Shown here: one piece after another, positions 36,174-44,468 of the stretch
How the letters are laid out: each line of letters opens with the position of its first letter
How positions within the stretch are numbered: the stretch's first letter is position 1
Source of the DNA: Desulfovibrio sp.
GTDB lineage: Bacteria; Desulfobacterota; Desulfovibrionia; Desulfovibrionales; Desulfovibrionaceae
Direction of reading: 5' to 3'
DNA length: 64,000 bases
NCBI RefSeq assembly: GCF_009712225.1
Contig: NZ_WASP01000001.1
Span: forward strand, 33,612-97,611
Translations under genes and position numbers: made by a program
Notes under the pieces: model-generated
Told to the model about the DNA's origin: nothing
Seen by the model: the letters and a program-made list of their open reading frames with translations, nothing else
Databases searched by the model: none

Positions 36174-37286
36174 TTACTTATCCTCCCCGTGCCCTTTGCA
36201 GCACTCCGCTTCCCGAGCCTTCAAGGCGTCGGTCATAGCGCGGCGGGCTGTGTCGGCAGCACCCGGACCCTGGGTTTCCTCAATCTTGCGCACGGCTGCG
36301 TCAACAGCTGCCGCCAGATCGTCCTTGGTCTCCTTGATGTGAGCGTCTTTTTCTGCCTTGTGCATGGCTTCGCGGCGCTTGGTCATGGCGTAGGCGCCAC
36401 CAAAGAGCACAGGCCAGAAGGCCACGATCATGGGCACAGTACCCAGAGCGCCGTAGGTCAGCTCGCCCATGGGCTGCGTGCCCAGGTGCTTGTCGAGATC
36501 AAGCTGCTTGAGTTCGCTGGTGTCGCCGTGGGCGTCATGGCCCTTGGCGTCCTTGGCAGCGGCAGGAGCTTCAACAGCAGGAGCCAGTACCATCCAGGCG
36601 GTGCCGCCAGCGTCTTTTTCGCCGTAAACGTAGTTTACGTACTTGCCGGGAGCTTCGTTGAAGCGGGCACGGGCGATCTTGAGCAGGTCGCTGCGGCGGC
36701 CAAAGGTCAGAGCGTCCATGGGGCAGGCTTCAACGCAGCCGGGCAGCTTGCCTTCCTTGAGGCGGGGTTCGCAGAAGGTGCACTTTTGCACCAACGGGTC
36801 GAACGCTTCGTCGTACTGGAAGCCGGGCACGTAGAAGGGACAGGCAACCATGCAGTACCGGCAACCCACGCACTGCGAACCTTCGTAGGTCACGCTGCCG
36901 TCGGGCTGCTTCTGGAAGCATTTGGCAAAACAGGCAGAGGCGCAGGCCGGGTCGTTGCAGTGGAAGCACTGCAGCTTGCGGAACACGTCCTTGCCGTTGA
37001 CGTTATACTTGTTGACCACGGTCCACTCATAGGCCGAGGTGCGGCGCTTGGTGGATGTAACCGAAAGGTCGGTAAAGGGCTTCTTGGGCTTGGGCAGGTG
37101 GTTAACCGCGTTGCAGGCTTCTTCGCAACGGCGGCAGCCGATGCAGCGCGTGGTGTCATGCAGCACGCCGTAGCTTTCTGCATAATAGGGGAAGGTGTGT
37201 ACCCCGGCGTTGGCCACCTTTGCAGTGCCCAATGCCGAAATCACGCCCGCGCTTCCCATAATGGCCAGGAATTTTCTGCGATTCAT
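36174..37286 (-). CDS. nhcB: Iron-sulfur subunit of the nine-heme cytochrome complex
   Basis: A 370-residue protein of the HmcB/DsrO family. A Tat signal is visible (NRRKFLAIMG) at the start. Four [4Fe-4S] sets follow: CIGCRRCEEACN, CNDPACASACF-type cysteines, CVGCRYCMVACPF and CTFCEPRLKEGKLPGCVEACP. A single membrane helix (GTVPMIVAFWPVLFGGAY) comes near residue 290, after an Ala-rich linker, then a Lys/Glu-rich tail. It should move electrons between the cytochrome NhcA and the membrane subunit. It directly precedes nhcC (no gap). Confidence 0.92.
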   Translation of the reverse strand: MNRRKFLAIMGSAGVISALGTAKVANAGVHTFPYYAESYGVLHDTTRCIGCRRCEEACNAVNHLPKPKKPFTDLSVTSTKRRTSAYEWTVVNKYNVNGKDVFRKLQCFHCNDPACASACFAKCFQKQPDGSVTYEGSQCVGCRYCMVACPFYVPGFQYDEAFDPLVQKCTFCEPRLKEGKLPGCVEACPMDALTFGRRSDLLKIARARFNEAPGKYVNYVYGEKDAGGTAWMVLAPAVEAPAAAKDAKGHDAHGDTSELKQLDLDKHLGTQPMGELTYGALGTVPMIVAFWPVLFGGAYAMTKRREAMHKAEKDAHIKETKDDLAAAVDAAVRKIEETQGPGAADTARRAMTDALKAREAECCKGHGEDK

Positions 37287-37313
37287 ATGCGTTTCTCCGT
37301 GCAGTTAGGCGCC

Positions 37314-38285
37314 CTAGGGGCGGGCCTTATGACAAGTGGTGCAGTCTGTGTTCTTAGGACGACCCACGTTCATACCCTGGTGACAACCCATGCACTGCAG
37401 GTGATAGGCAGCCTTGAGGTTGGGACGGTTGGGATTCTTGGGGTCGATTTCCTTGGTGTGGCAGCTGCCGCACTTGGGAGGCGTGGCCGAAAGCGGGCTT
37501 CTGTGATGGCAGGTAGCGCACAGAATTTCGGGCTTGTTGTGGAAAGCCGCGGCCAGCTTGTCGCCCTTGATGCGCTCCATCAGCGAGGAGACGTGGCGAC
37601 GGTGCGTGAAGTTGTTCGGCTCGTACTTGTCGGCCAGAGCGTCGATGGTCACCTTGAGGGGACCCTGCATGGCAGAAAGAGGCTGAACAGTCTTCTGCGA
37701 CTGCACGGTTTCAGCAGCCAGAGCTTCGTTCTGGTCGGCGGGCAGCTTGCCCTTGATGCCGAGCTGCATCTGTTCCGGCGTCATGGAAGACGTAACATTG
37801 TGGCAGGTGGCGCACCATGCCTGGTCGCGCTTGGGAGTCACGATGGCGTGGCAGCCCGCGCATTCGCGCCGTTCCTTGGTTTGCTGTTCGTGACAGCTCA
37901 CGCAGCTCACAGGGGTGTTACCCTTGGCGCGTTTGGCAATATTGGTGGCGTGCATGGCGCGGTCAAGCGTCACGAAGTTTCCTTCAGCCTTGCCTTCAGT
38001 CGTGTGGCAAGTGCTACAGGCCACAGGGTCGCCGGTGTGGTGGCATGTTTCGCAGTTGGCAATCTTTTTCTCATGAATGAGATGATTGAAAACCGAGGGT
38101 TTCATGGCCGCGCCCTTGGGATTGGGCTTGGCGCTTACCGGAAACATGACAATGGCCGACGGCGCGCCGCTGTCTGTCGGCTCCAAAGCTGCGGCCGTGG
38201 CCGATCCAGCTCCGAGCGCCGTCAGACACGCCGCGCCCGCCAGGGCCAGAGCCGCCAGCAAAAGCAGTGATGTGCCGTTCCTCAT
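37314..38285 (-). CDS. nhcA: Nine-heme cytochrome c
   Basis: A 323-residue periplasmic cytochrome with exactly nine CXXCH motifs (CETCH, CSTCH, CVSCH, CAGCH, CATCH twice, CGSCH, CMGCH, CTTCH) arranged as two tetraheme c3-like domains plus one heme between them. The mature region after a Sec signal starts near AALEPTDSGAP, as in the nine-heme cytochrome of D. desulfuricans ATCC 27774. The start was set at 38285 because AAAGGACAAG precedes that ATG; an ATG 18 bases upstream is also open. The family serves as an electron conduit between periplasmic hydrogenase or cytochrome c3 and the membrane complex NhcBCD. Confidence 0.95.
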   Translation of the reverse strand: MRNGTSLLLLAALALAGAACLTALGAGSATAAALEPTDSGAPSAIVMFPVSAKPNPKGAAMKPSVFNHLIHEKKIANCETCHHTGDPVACSTCHTTEGKAEGNFVTLDRAMHATNIAKRAKGNTPVSCVSCHEQQTKERRECAGCHAIVTPKRDQAWCATCHNVTSSMTPEQMQLGIKGKLPADQNEALAAETVQSQKTVQPLSAMQGPLKVTIDALADKYEPNNFTHRRHVSSLMERIKGDKLAAAFHNKPEILCATCHHRSPLSATPPKCGSCHTKEIDPKNPNRPNLKAAYHLQCMGCHQGMNVGRPKNTDCTTCHKARP

Positions 38286-38581
38286 GTGCTTGTCCTTTTG
38301 CAATCAGACATTACCCCAACGCCCGCCGCATACATTGCAGCGGGTTCCTCCGTACCCCCGATCCCTGCGGGGGCGAACACGCAGATATCGAAACGGTATC
38401 CCAGGCTGCAAGACACGTCAAGGAGGGGTGGCCGTTGTAATTGCTTCTTATGCCTTGGAAACAGTGAGCTTGGGATATTTTTCGCTAAAAAAGGAGATAC
38501 GCTGATTGTGCGCGCAGTTGGCGGAAAACACAGGATTTTTGCCTCCAAATGGCCGTTTTGGCCTTTGAAGGTGGCGGGAGA
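38286..38581 (-). promoter_or_regulatory. Upstream region of the nhc operon
   Basis: No gene is seen in 296 bp. On the minus strand a TTGACG (near 38413-38418) is followed 17 bp on by TACCGT, a weak promoter candidate. CCCCCG/CGGGGG with a 7-base spacer at about 38355-38374 may form a hairpin in the leader. Confidence 0.35.
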
Positions 38582-39280
38582 CTAGGGGCAGACCACGTTG
38601 GCGGAGGTGATAATTGCCCCGGAAAAAGCTGCAAAATGCTTTTGTGCCAGTGGGATAGCAGTGGAAACCGAGTCAGCTCCCGAAAAACCGTAGATAACTG
38701 TCAGCAACTGGCGAGGAACCGTATTTTCGGACGTATTTTCAACAATCATGGCGCGTTGCGAATCACTGCAAGGGCAGCCAAAGGGCCCCAGTCCGTCGGC
38801 CAGCAGAGGCATGCGGCAGAGGTCGAGCTTGTCCTTGCCAATGCCAGAATACGCCTCGCCCTCACGGCCCAGTCGTAACACCAGATCGCCCTGCAGGCAG
38901 GCCAGGTCATATGTGCCCAGCGAAAAGCCCGTTTCGAGCGAAACGAGGTTGTTGGCGTCCACAGCGGTGTTGATGCGGTAGAGATCTTTGCCCTGACGCA
39001 GACGGCGATAAAGGGCCTCGGACGAGATGCGCACACGCCCCGGGTCGCGGCCAAATGCCTTGAAAGCCCGTCGCGAGGGGCCGATCTGGGGCATGCCTGC
39101 CAGCTCGGTGTCTTCAAGCATCTGTGCCAGCCGGGGCAGGGTGTGGTTGGCAAAATACTGCCACAGCTGCGGTTCCTGCGGCAAAACAGACGCAGTCCAG
39201 AATACGCAGCCAAGGGCAGTATCAGGCCAGATGGCGGCAAGTGCGGGGTCTATGCTAACGATGGGGGCGAGATTTTGCAC
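38582..39280 (-). CDS. B3/B4 tRNA-binding-domain protein
   Basis: A 232-residue protein of the B3/B4 family, a stand-alone version of the domain that edits mischarged tRNA in PheT. Seen are the core PALAAIWPDTALGCVFWTA, the long RVRISSEALYRRLRQGKDLYRINTAVDANNLVSLETG stretch and the C-terminal MIVENTS motif. It has been linked to hydrolysis of D- or mismatched aminoacyl adducts, but the substrate is not known. The GTG start at 39280 has TGGAG upstream, while upstream frame lacks similarity. It follows miaA on the minus strand. Confidence 0.8.
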   Translation of the reverse strand: MQNLAPIVSIDPALAAIWPDTALGCVFWTASVLPQEPQLWQYFANHTLPRLAQMLEDTELAGMPQIGPSRRAFKAFGRDPGRVRISSEALYRRLRQGKDLYRINTAVDANNLVSLETGFSLGTYDLACLQGDLVLRLGREGEAYSGIGKDKLDLCRMPLLADGLGPFGCPCSDSQRAMIVENTSENTVPRQLLTVIYGFSGADSVSTAIPLAQKHFAAFSGAIITSANVVCP

Positions 39281-39318
39281 GGGAGCTCCAGGTACGGACC
39301 AGTTGGCCGTCAGACAGG

Positions 39319-40263
39319 CTATGGCTGGCGTACGCTCTGCCAGAAGCGTTGCGCCGTTTCTACAACCGCAGCGGGTTTGTCCGGGGGCAACCACACTGCC
39401 TCTGGACGCGCGCGAAACCAGGTAAGCTGGCGCTTGGCGTAGGCCCGCGTGTTGTGCAGCCATAGCTGGCGGCATTCCTGTAAGGTAAGGCGGCCCTGCA
39501 AATGGGCGAGGGCTTCTGCGCAGCCAATGCCCGACCAGCCGGGGGCGGCGGGGTCTGCACATTTGCTCATGGCGGCACGGGCCTCGTCCAGCGCGCCGTA
39601 TTCCAGCATGAGGTCGAGGCGGCGGGCAAGGCGCGGTTCAAGCCATTCAAGCGTGGCATTGAGCGTAAGCAGGGGACCAGCGCACAGGGGGGGACTCATG
39701 GAATTGTCATGCCACCAGGTAAAGGGCCGCCCGGTGCTCTGGAATACCTCAAGCGCGCGGATAATACGCTGTCGGTCATTGGGGTGGATTTTGGCGGCAT
39801 AGACTGGATCGCAGGCTTGCAGCTCGGCGTGCAGCCGGGGGGTACCCTCGGCATCGACCCGTGCGGTGAGCAGGGCTGTGAGCTGCGGGTCAACGGGCGG
39901 AATCTGGGCCATGCCCCGCAGCAGCGCCTGAAAATACAGGCCAGTGCCGCCCACCAACAGGGGCGTTTTACCCCGCGCCAGAATATCGCGCACCTGTTCT
40001 GCCGCGGTGTCTGCCCAGCGCCCGGCGCTGATCTTGTTTTCAGTGGGCAGAAATCCGTACAGATGGTGCGGGCAGCATGCGCGCTCTTCGGGCGATGGCT
40101 GGGCCGTGATGAGAGGAAAATCGGCGTAGACCTGACGCGAGTCAGCGTTGACCACCTCGCCGTCAAGCGCTTTGGCCATGGCAAGAGCCGCTGCCGTTTT
40201 GCCCGAACCGGTAGGCCCGGCAAGGCAAATGACCGGCAGCGGCGTACAGGAAGTTTCAGTCAT
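39319..40263 (-). CDS. miaA: tRNA dimethylallyltransferase
   Basis: MiaA adds the dimethylallyl group to A37 of tRNAs reading UNN codons. The P-loop AGPTGSGKT lies at residues 15-23, followed by DSRQVYADFPLITAQPSPEE, VGGTGLYFQALLRG and PNDRQRIIRALEV, all family hallmarks. Length (314 residues) is normal. The start MTETSCTP was chosen because the frame upstream overlaps coaD with no family similarity. It starts just after coaD. Confidence 0.95.
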   Translation of the reverse strand: MTETSCTPLPVICLAGPTGSGKTAAALAMAKALDGEVVNADSRQVYADFPLITAQPSPEERACCPHHLYGFLPTENKISAGRWADTAAEQVRDILARGKTPLLVGGTGLYFQALLRGMAQIPPVDPQLTALLTARVDAEGTPRLHAELQACDPVYAAKIHPNDRQRIIRALEVFQSTGRPFTWWHDNSMSPPLCAGPLLTLNATLEWLEPRLARRLDLMLEYGALDEARAAMSKCADPAAPGWSGIGCAEALAHLQGRLTLQECRQLWLHNTRAYAKRQLTWFRARPEAVWLPPDKPAAVVETAQRFWQSVRQP

Positions 40264-40265
40264 GA

Positions 40266-40805
40266 TCACTTGACGCGGAAGCCGCCAAAGGGCGGTGCAA
40301 GGCAGGGCGTACCCTGGCGAACCTCGCCCTTGTGGTATTTGTCCATAAGGGCGGCGCGCACGTTTTCGGGCACAAGACCCTTGATGTCCGCGCCGTGGCT
40401 GGCCGCAGCCTTGACGATGGTGGAGCTGATAAACAGCCACTGGTAGTCGGTCATCAAAAAGACCGTCTGGATGTGCCGTTGCAGCCTGCGGTTCATGAGC
40501 GCCAGCTGGAACTCGTATTCAAAGTCCGAGGCGGCGCGCAAACCGCGCAGCAGGGCGCAGGCCCCTCGCTGGGCGGCGTATTCCACAGTAAGGCCCGAAA
40601 AAGGCTCAACAATGGCGCGGGGCTCGTCTTTCAGCGCCTCGCGGGCCATTTCCACCCGTTCTTCATGGCTGAACAGGGGAAACTTGGGCGTGCTGTCGGC
40701 CACAGCCACAACAATTTGGTCAAATACTTCGCAGCCGCGACGTATAAGGCTCAGGTGCCCGTTGGTCAGCGGATCGAAAGTGCCGGGGTAGAGTGCTATT
40801 CTCAT
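40266..40805 (-). CDS. coaD: Pantetheine-phosphate adenylyltransferase
   Basis: CoaD makes dephospho-CoA from 4'-phosphopantetheine and ATP. The nucleotidyltransferase motif TFDPLTNGHL starts at residue 9, and the ISSTIVKAAASHGAD segment is the second ATP-binding motif. At 179 residues it is slightly longer than the usual 160 owing to a C-terminal extension. The start overlaps the end of rsmD by 4 bp (ATGA), a common rsmD-coaD pairing. Confidence 0.94.
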   Translation of the reverse strand: MRIALYPGTFDPLTNGHLSLIRRGCEVFDQIVVAVADSTPKFPLFSHEERVEMAREALKDEPRAIVEPFSGLTVEYAAQRGACALLRGLRAASDFEYEFQLALMNRRLQRHIQTVFLMTDYQWLFISSTIVKAAASHGADIKGLVPENVRAALMDKYHKGEVRQGTPCLAPPFGGFRVK

Positions 40806-41353
40806 GGCAGTGTCCAGATGCATATGCGTGTCTGGCCGAACAGGCGCTCGGCTTCAAGTTTCCATTCCGCAGGCGGGTTAACCCGCGCGTCCTTTTCAAT
40901 TTCTGCCGTCACAAAGGCCCCCGGCGCAAGCCAGCGGCGTGTAACCAGTAACCTGAGAGCCGGGTCGGCCAGGTTTTTGCGATAGGGCGGGTCCATAAAA
41001 ATCAGCGAATACTGTTCCGCCGGAGGTGTTTTAAGCACCCGCAGCACGTCTTCGCTGACAATGCGGGCTTCGTCCTGCACCCCAAGCGTCTCAATGTTGG
41101 CCTTGAGACAGCGCACGGCCTGAGGGGCCATTTCTACCAGCAGAGCGTGCGACGCCCCCCGGCTGATGGCCTCAAAGGCAAGGCTGCCGCTGCCCGCAAA
41201 CAGGTCGAGAACCCGCGTGCTGTGCCAGTCGATACCGCGAGCGGTGAGCATGGAAAAAAGCGCTTCGCGCGTTTTGCCCATGGCCGGGCGGTAGCCTTCG
41301 CCCTCAACAGTTTTCAGGTTGCGTCCGCCAAGACGCCCGGAAATAATGCGCAT
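40802..41353 (-). CDS. rsmD: 16S rRNA (guanine966-N2)-methyltransferase
   Basis: RsmD methylates G966 of 16S rRNA within assembled 30S subunits. The 183-residue product has RIISGRLGGR at the start, the SAM motif DLFAGSGSLAFEAISRGA and the catalytic DPPY (MDPPYRKN). It lies 6 bp after the beta-CASP RNase gene on the minus strand and overlaps coaD by 4 bp. Confidence 0.95.
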   Translation of the reverse strand: MRIISGRLGGRNLKTVEGEGYRPAMGKTREALFSMLTARGIDWHSTRVLDLFAGSGSLAFEAISRGASHALLVEMAPQAVRCLKANIETLGVQDEARIVSEDVLRVLKTPPAEQYSLIFMDPPYRKNLADPALRLLVTRRWLAPGAFVTAEIEKDARVNPPAEWKLEAERLFGQTRICIWTLP

Positions 41354-41359
41354 ACTGTC

Positions 41360-42970
41360 CTACATGCGGGAAAGCAGGCGGGTGAGGGCGTAGTCCATCT
41401 TTTCCATCGCCTCCTGCAATTCGGTTTGTTCCACCCATGGGCGGTTTTCAACATCGGCCATCTTGTCCCTGAACATGCCCCACTTGCGTTCCACCTCACT
41501 GGTAAGAAACGTCCAGTTGACGCGAGGATGGGCCTGGGTTTCGTGCTGCACGGTTTCGGTAAGCTGCGGCCCTTCAAGCACCATTTCTTCAAGGTAGGTG
41601 GCAATGAGAGGGCGCTTGGCGAACCTCTGCTCGATGAGGCCCGCCAGCGTGGTCTGGGCCTTTGTTTCGCCGTGGGTCAGCACCACCTGAGCGCCGTTGC
41701 CCGTGAGGGGTTTGAGCCACTCAAGCAGCTGGCTTTGACCGGCATGGCCCGAAAAGCCGTTGATGGTGAAAATACGGGCGGAAACTTCGATGTCTTCGCC
41801 AAACAGGGTAATCTTTTTGGCCTTTTCCACCAGCTTGCGGCCAGGTGTGCCCACGCCCTGATAACCTACAAAAACGATGCTCGCGCCGGGTTTCCAGATA
41901 TTGTGGCGCAGGTGGTGACGCACACGGCCCGCGTTGCACATGCCGCTGGCCGAGATGACAATGGCAGGGCCCCTGAAGTCGTTGATGGCCTGCGATTCTG
42001 CGGCAGAAAGCGTGTAGCGCAGGTTGGGCAGCGCAAAGGGATCGTCGCCGCCGTTGAGCATCTTGAGAGCTTCGTCGTCAAAAAGCTCGCGGTTGCGTTC
42101 AAAAACCTCGGTGGCGCGGATGGCCAGCGGGCTGTCCACAAATACGGGCATGTCTGCAGGCAGCTTGCCCTGCTTGGCAAGCATGTGCAGGCAGTAGAGC
42201 ACTTCCTGTGTACGCTCTACGGCAAAGGCGGGAATGATGACCTTTTCACCCTTGCCATAGCTGTAGGCAATGGCCTCGCCCAGTTCGTCAACGCTGAGAT
42301 TTTCGTCCTTGTGGTCACGGTCGCCGTAGGTGGATTCCATGAACACATAGTCGGCCTTGGGCGGCGTTTCGGGGCTGCGCACGATGAGCGACTGCGGGCG
42401 GCCGATGTCGCCAGAAAAGATCAGGCTGGTGGTTTTGCCGTCTTCGTCGGCCTCAAGGCGCAGCGAGCCGGAACCAAGGATGTGCCCCGCGTCAAAATAG
42501 GTCACGCGGATGCCGGGCGCGGGCTCGAAAGTTTTGTGGTAGTCAACGGTCTGGAAGAGAGTCACGGCTTTTTGCGCGTCTTCTACCGTGTAGAGGGCAG
42601 TGGGGGGATTTTTGATGCCCCGGCGCTGGTACTTGCGCGCTTCCCACTGGGCTTCCATTTCCTGAATATGGGCGCTGTCCTGCAACATGAGGTCAAGCAG
42701 CTCGCTGGTGGCCTTGGTGCAGAAGATGGGACCGGCAAAGCCCTCTTTGACGATCTTGGGCAGCAGGCCCGAGTGGTCGATGTGGGCGTGGGTGACAAGA
42801 ATGAAATCAATGGCCGAAGCCCTGTACAGCTCCGTTTCGCGGTTGCGGGCTTCAATGGCCTTGTTGCCCTGATGCATGCCGCAGTCTATGCAAAACCGCT
42901 TGCCCGCCGCTTCAACCATATAGCAAGAACCAGTCACGGTTTGCGCCGCGCCCAGGAATTGTACTTTCAT
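41360..42970 (-). CDS. Beta-CASP metallo-beta-lactamase RNase
   Basis: A 536-residue metallo-beta-lactamase fold protein of the CPSF73/RNase J-like beta-CASP group. The zinc motif THAHIDHSG, then GHILGSGS, the STYGDR motif and the C-terminal motifs ASGMCNAGRVRHHLRHN and FSGHAGQ are present. Members process or degrade RNA (5' endo/exo). A region of charged residues follows the core (residues 470-536). The start at 42970 has GGAGGATCAG upstream. It has been annotated as an exoribonuclease or RNA-processing factor in this family; substrate unknown. Confidence 0.88.
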   Translation of the reverse strand: MKVQFLGAAQTVTGSCYMVEAAGKRFCIDCGMHQGNKAIEARNRETELYRASAIDFILVTHAHIDHSGLLPKIVKEGFAGPIFCTKATSELLDLMLQDSAHIQEMEAQWEARKYQRRGIKNPPTALYTVEDAQKAVTLFQTVDYHKTFEPAPGIRVTYFDAGHILGSGSLRLEADEDGKTTSLIFSGDIGRPQSLIVRSPETPPKADYVFMESTYGDRDHKDENLSVDELGEAIAYSYGKGEKVIIPAFAVERTQEVLYCLHMLAKQGKLPADMPVFVDSPLAIRATEVFERNRELFDDEALKMLNGGDDPFALPNLRYTLSAAESQAINDFRGPAIVISASGMCNAGRVRHHLRHNIWKPGASIVFVGYQGVGTPGRKLVEKAKKITLFGEDIEVSARIFTINGFSGHAGQSQLLEWLKPLTGNGAQVVLTHGETKAQTTLAGLIEQRFAKRPLIATYLEEMVLEGPQLTETVQHETQAHPRVNWTFLTSEVERKWGMFRDKMADVENRPWVEQTELQEAMEKMDYALTRLLSRM

Positions 42971-43217
42971 CTGATCCTCCGGTGAGGGTTGGCGGCCACA
43001 GGGGCCGCGGGCTTCCTGCTGTGCTGCTGTACAACACGGATAAGACGCAAGAAGACTTTTTTTCATAGCCGCAAGCGCGGCCCAGCGTCAAGCAAGGCCT
43101 CAATGGACAGATGCGCATTGCCTTTGCCCGAAGCCCCACATATACTGAAACTTGGGGTCACGCCGGGCGCATTGCGTGGCGGGACCTTCCCCCATACTTC
43201 AGGAACAAGGAGCATTC

Positions 43218-43886
43218 ATGCCTGAAATGCAACAGAACATGATTGACGATCTCGCTTCCGTCACTACAGAATCATGGCGTACCTTCCGTATCATGGCGGA
43301 AATGGTCGAAGCACTCGATTCTCTCAACGCACTCAAGGTCAAGTGCATATCCCTCTTTGGTACTGCCCGGTGCACACCGGAATCTGCTGAATATAAAGAT
43401 GCAGAAAAAATTGCGCGCCTGCTGGTGGAAGCAGGTTTTGGCGTTATCAGCGGCGGCGGCCCCGGTATCATGGAAGCCGCAAACAAGGGCGCGTACGAGG
43501 CGGGCGGCGTTTCCGTCGGCCTGCATATCCAGCTGCCACATGAACAGGGCTGCAACAAGTATGTGAAAACCCGCTGCAATTTCCGCTACTTTTTTATCCG
43601 CAAGTTCATGTTTGTGAAATACGCCATGGCCTATGTGGTCATGCCCGGCGGCATGGGGACCATCGACGAGCTTTCCGAAGCCTTTGTGCTGGCGCAGACT
43701 GGCCGCACGCGTCCCTTCCCCATTATCCTGTACGATTCCAGCTATTGGAGCGGCCTGCTGGAATGGATGCGCAAAACCATGAGCGCGCGTGGCTTTATCA
43801 AGGAAAGCGAAATAGACAAGCTCATTACCGTGTGCGACACGCCCGAAGAAGTGGTTAATTACCTGTGCAGGGTAGTGGTTGTATAG
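43218..43886 (+). CDS. LOG family protein
   Basis: A 222-residue protein of the LOG (TIGR00730-like) family, a phosphoribohydrolase of nucleotide 5'-monophosphates first known from cytokinin activation in plants. The nucleotide-binding motif SGGGPGIMEAANKGA and the signature MPGGMGTIDELSEAF are intact. The start at 43218 has AAGGAG upstream. It precedes tadA on the plus strand by 8 bp. Confidence 0.88.
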   Translation: MPEMQQNMIDDLASVTTESWRTFRIMAEMVEALDSLNALKVKCISLFGTARCTPESAEYKDAEKIARLLVEAGFGVISGGGPGIMEAANKGAYEAGGVSVGLHIQLPHEQGCNKYVKTRCNFRYFFIRKFMFVKYAMAYVVMPGGMGTIDELSEAFVLAQTGRTRPFPIILYDSSYWSGLLEWMRKTMSARGFIKESEIDKLITVCDTPEEVVNYLCRVVVV

Positions 43887-43894
43887 CTGACTGT

Positions 43895-44416
43895 ATGAAT
43901 AACAACGCCGTCAACGCGCGGGCCTTTTCTCCCGCAGGGCCGCTTACGCCGCCCCCGCCGGGGCATACCTGGCAGGGGCTCATGCGTATGGCCCTTGAAG
44001 AGGCCCGCGCCAGCGGCGCGGCGGGCGAGGTGCCCGTGGGCGCGGTGGTGGTTGCTCCCGATGGCCGCATACTCTCCCGTTGTGGCAATGCCCCGGTGCG
44101 CGGCAACGACCCCACCGCCCATGCAGAGGTGCTGGCCCTGCGCGCGGCCGGCGCGGCGCTTGACAATTACCGGCTTAACGAGTGTGTGCTGGTGGTTACC
44201 CTTGAGCCCTGCGCCATGTGCGCCGCTGCCCTTATCCATGCTCGGGTGGCTGGCCTTGTGTATGGCGCGGCAGATGCCCTGGCAGGCGCGGTGGTCTCGC
44301 GCGCGGAATATTTTGACGCCCAGTGCGCCAACCACCGCGTGTGGCACATGGGCGGCGTGCTGGCCGATAAGTGCGCGGCCCTGCTACACGATTTTTTTGC
44401 CCGGCGGCGGGACTGA
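43895..44416 (+). CDS. tadA: tRNA-specific adenosine deaminase
   Basis: TadA deaminates A34 to inosine in tRNA-Arg (ACG). The zinc-binding HAE is at residues 76-78 and PCAMC at 105-109, in the context HAEVLAL and LEPCAMCAAAL. Length 173 residues is within range but the first 25 residues are low-complexity and start choice is uncertain (a start at MRMALEEARAS would give the usual length). It lies next to the LOG gene. Confidence 0.9.
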   Translation: MNNNAVNARAFSPAGPLTPPPPGHTWQGLMRMALEEARASGAAGEVPVGAVVVAPDGRILSRCGNAPVRGNDPTAHAEVLALRAAGAALDNYRLNECVLVVTLEPCAMCAAALIHARVAGLVYGAADALAGAVVSRAEYFDAQCANHRVWHMGGVLADKCAALLHDFFARRRD

Positions 44417-44468
44417 CAGACCCTCCGTATCGGGCCCCCTAACTGCCTAACACAGCCACAGGACAGAT

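Noticed and set aside
34959..38270. A 1103-residue open frame on the plus strand opposite the nhc operon
   Set aside because: It lies wholly antisense to four recognised genes and has no ribosome site or family motif; it results from codon bias in GC-rich DNA.
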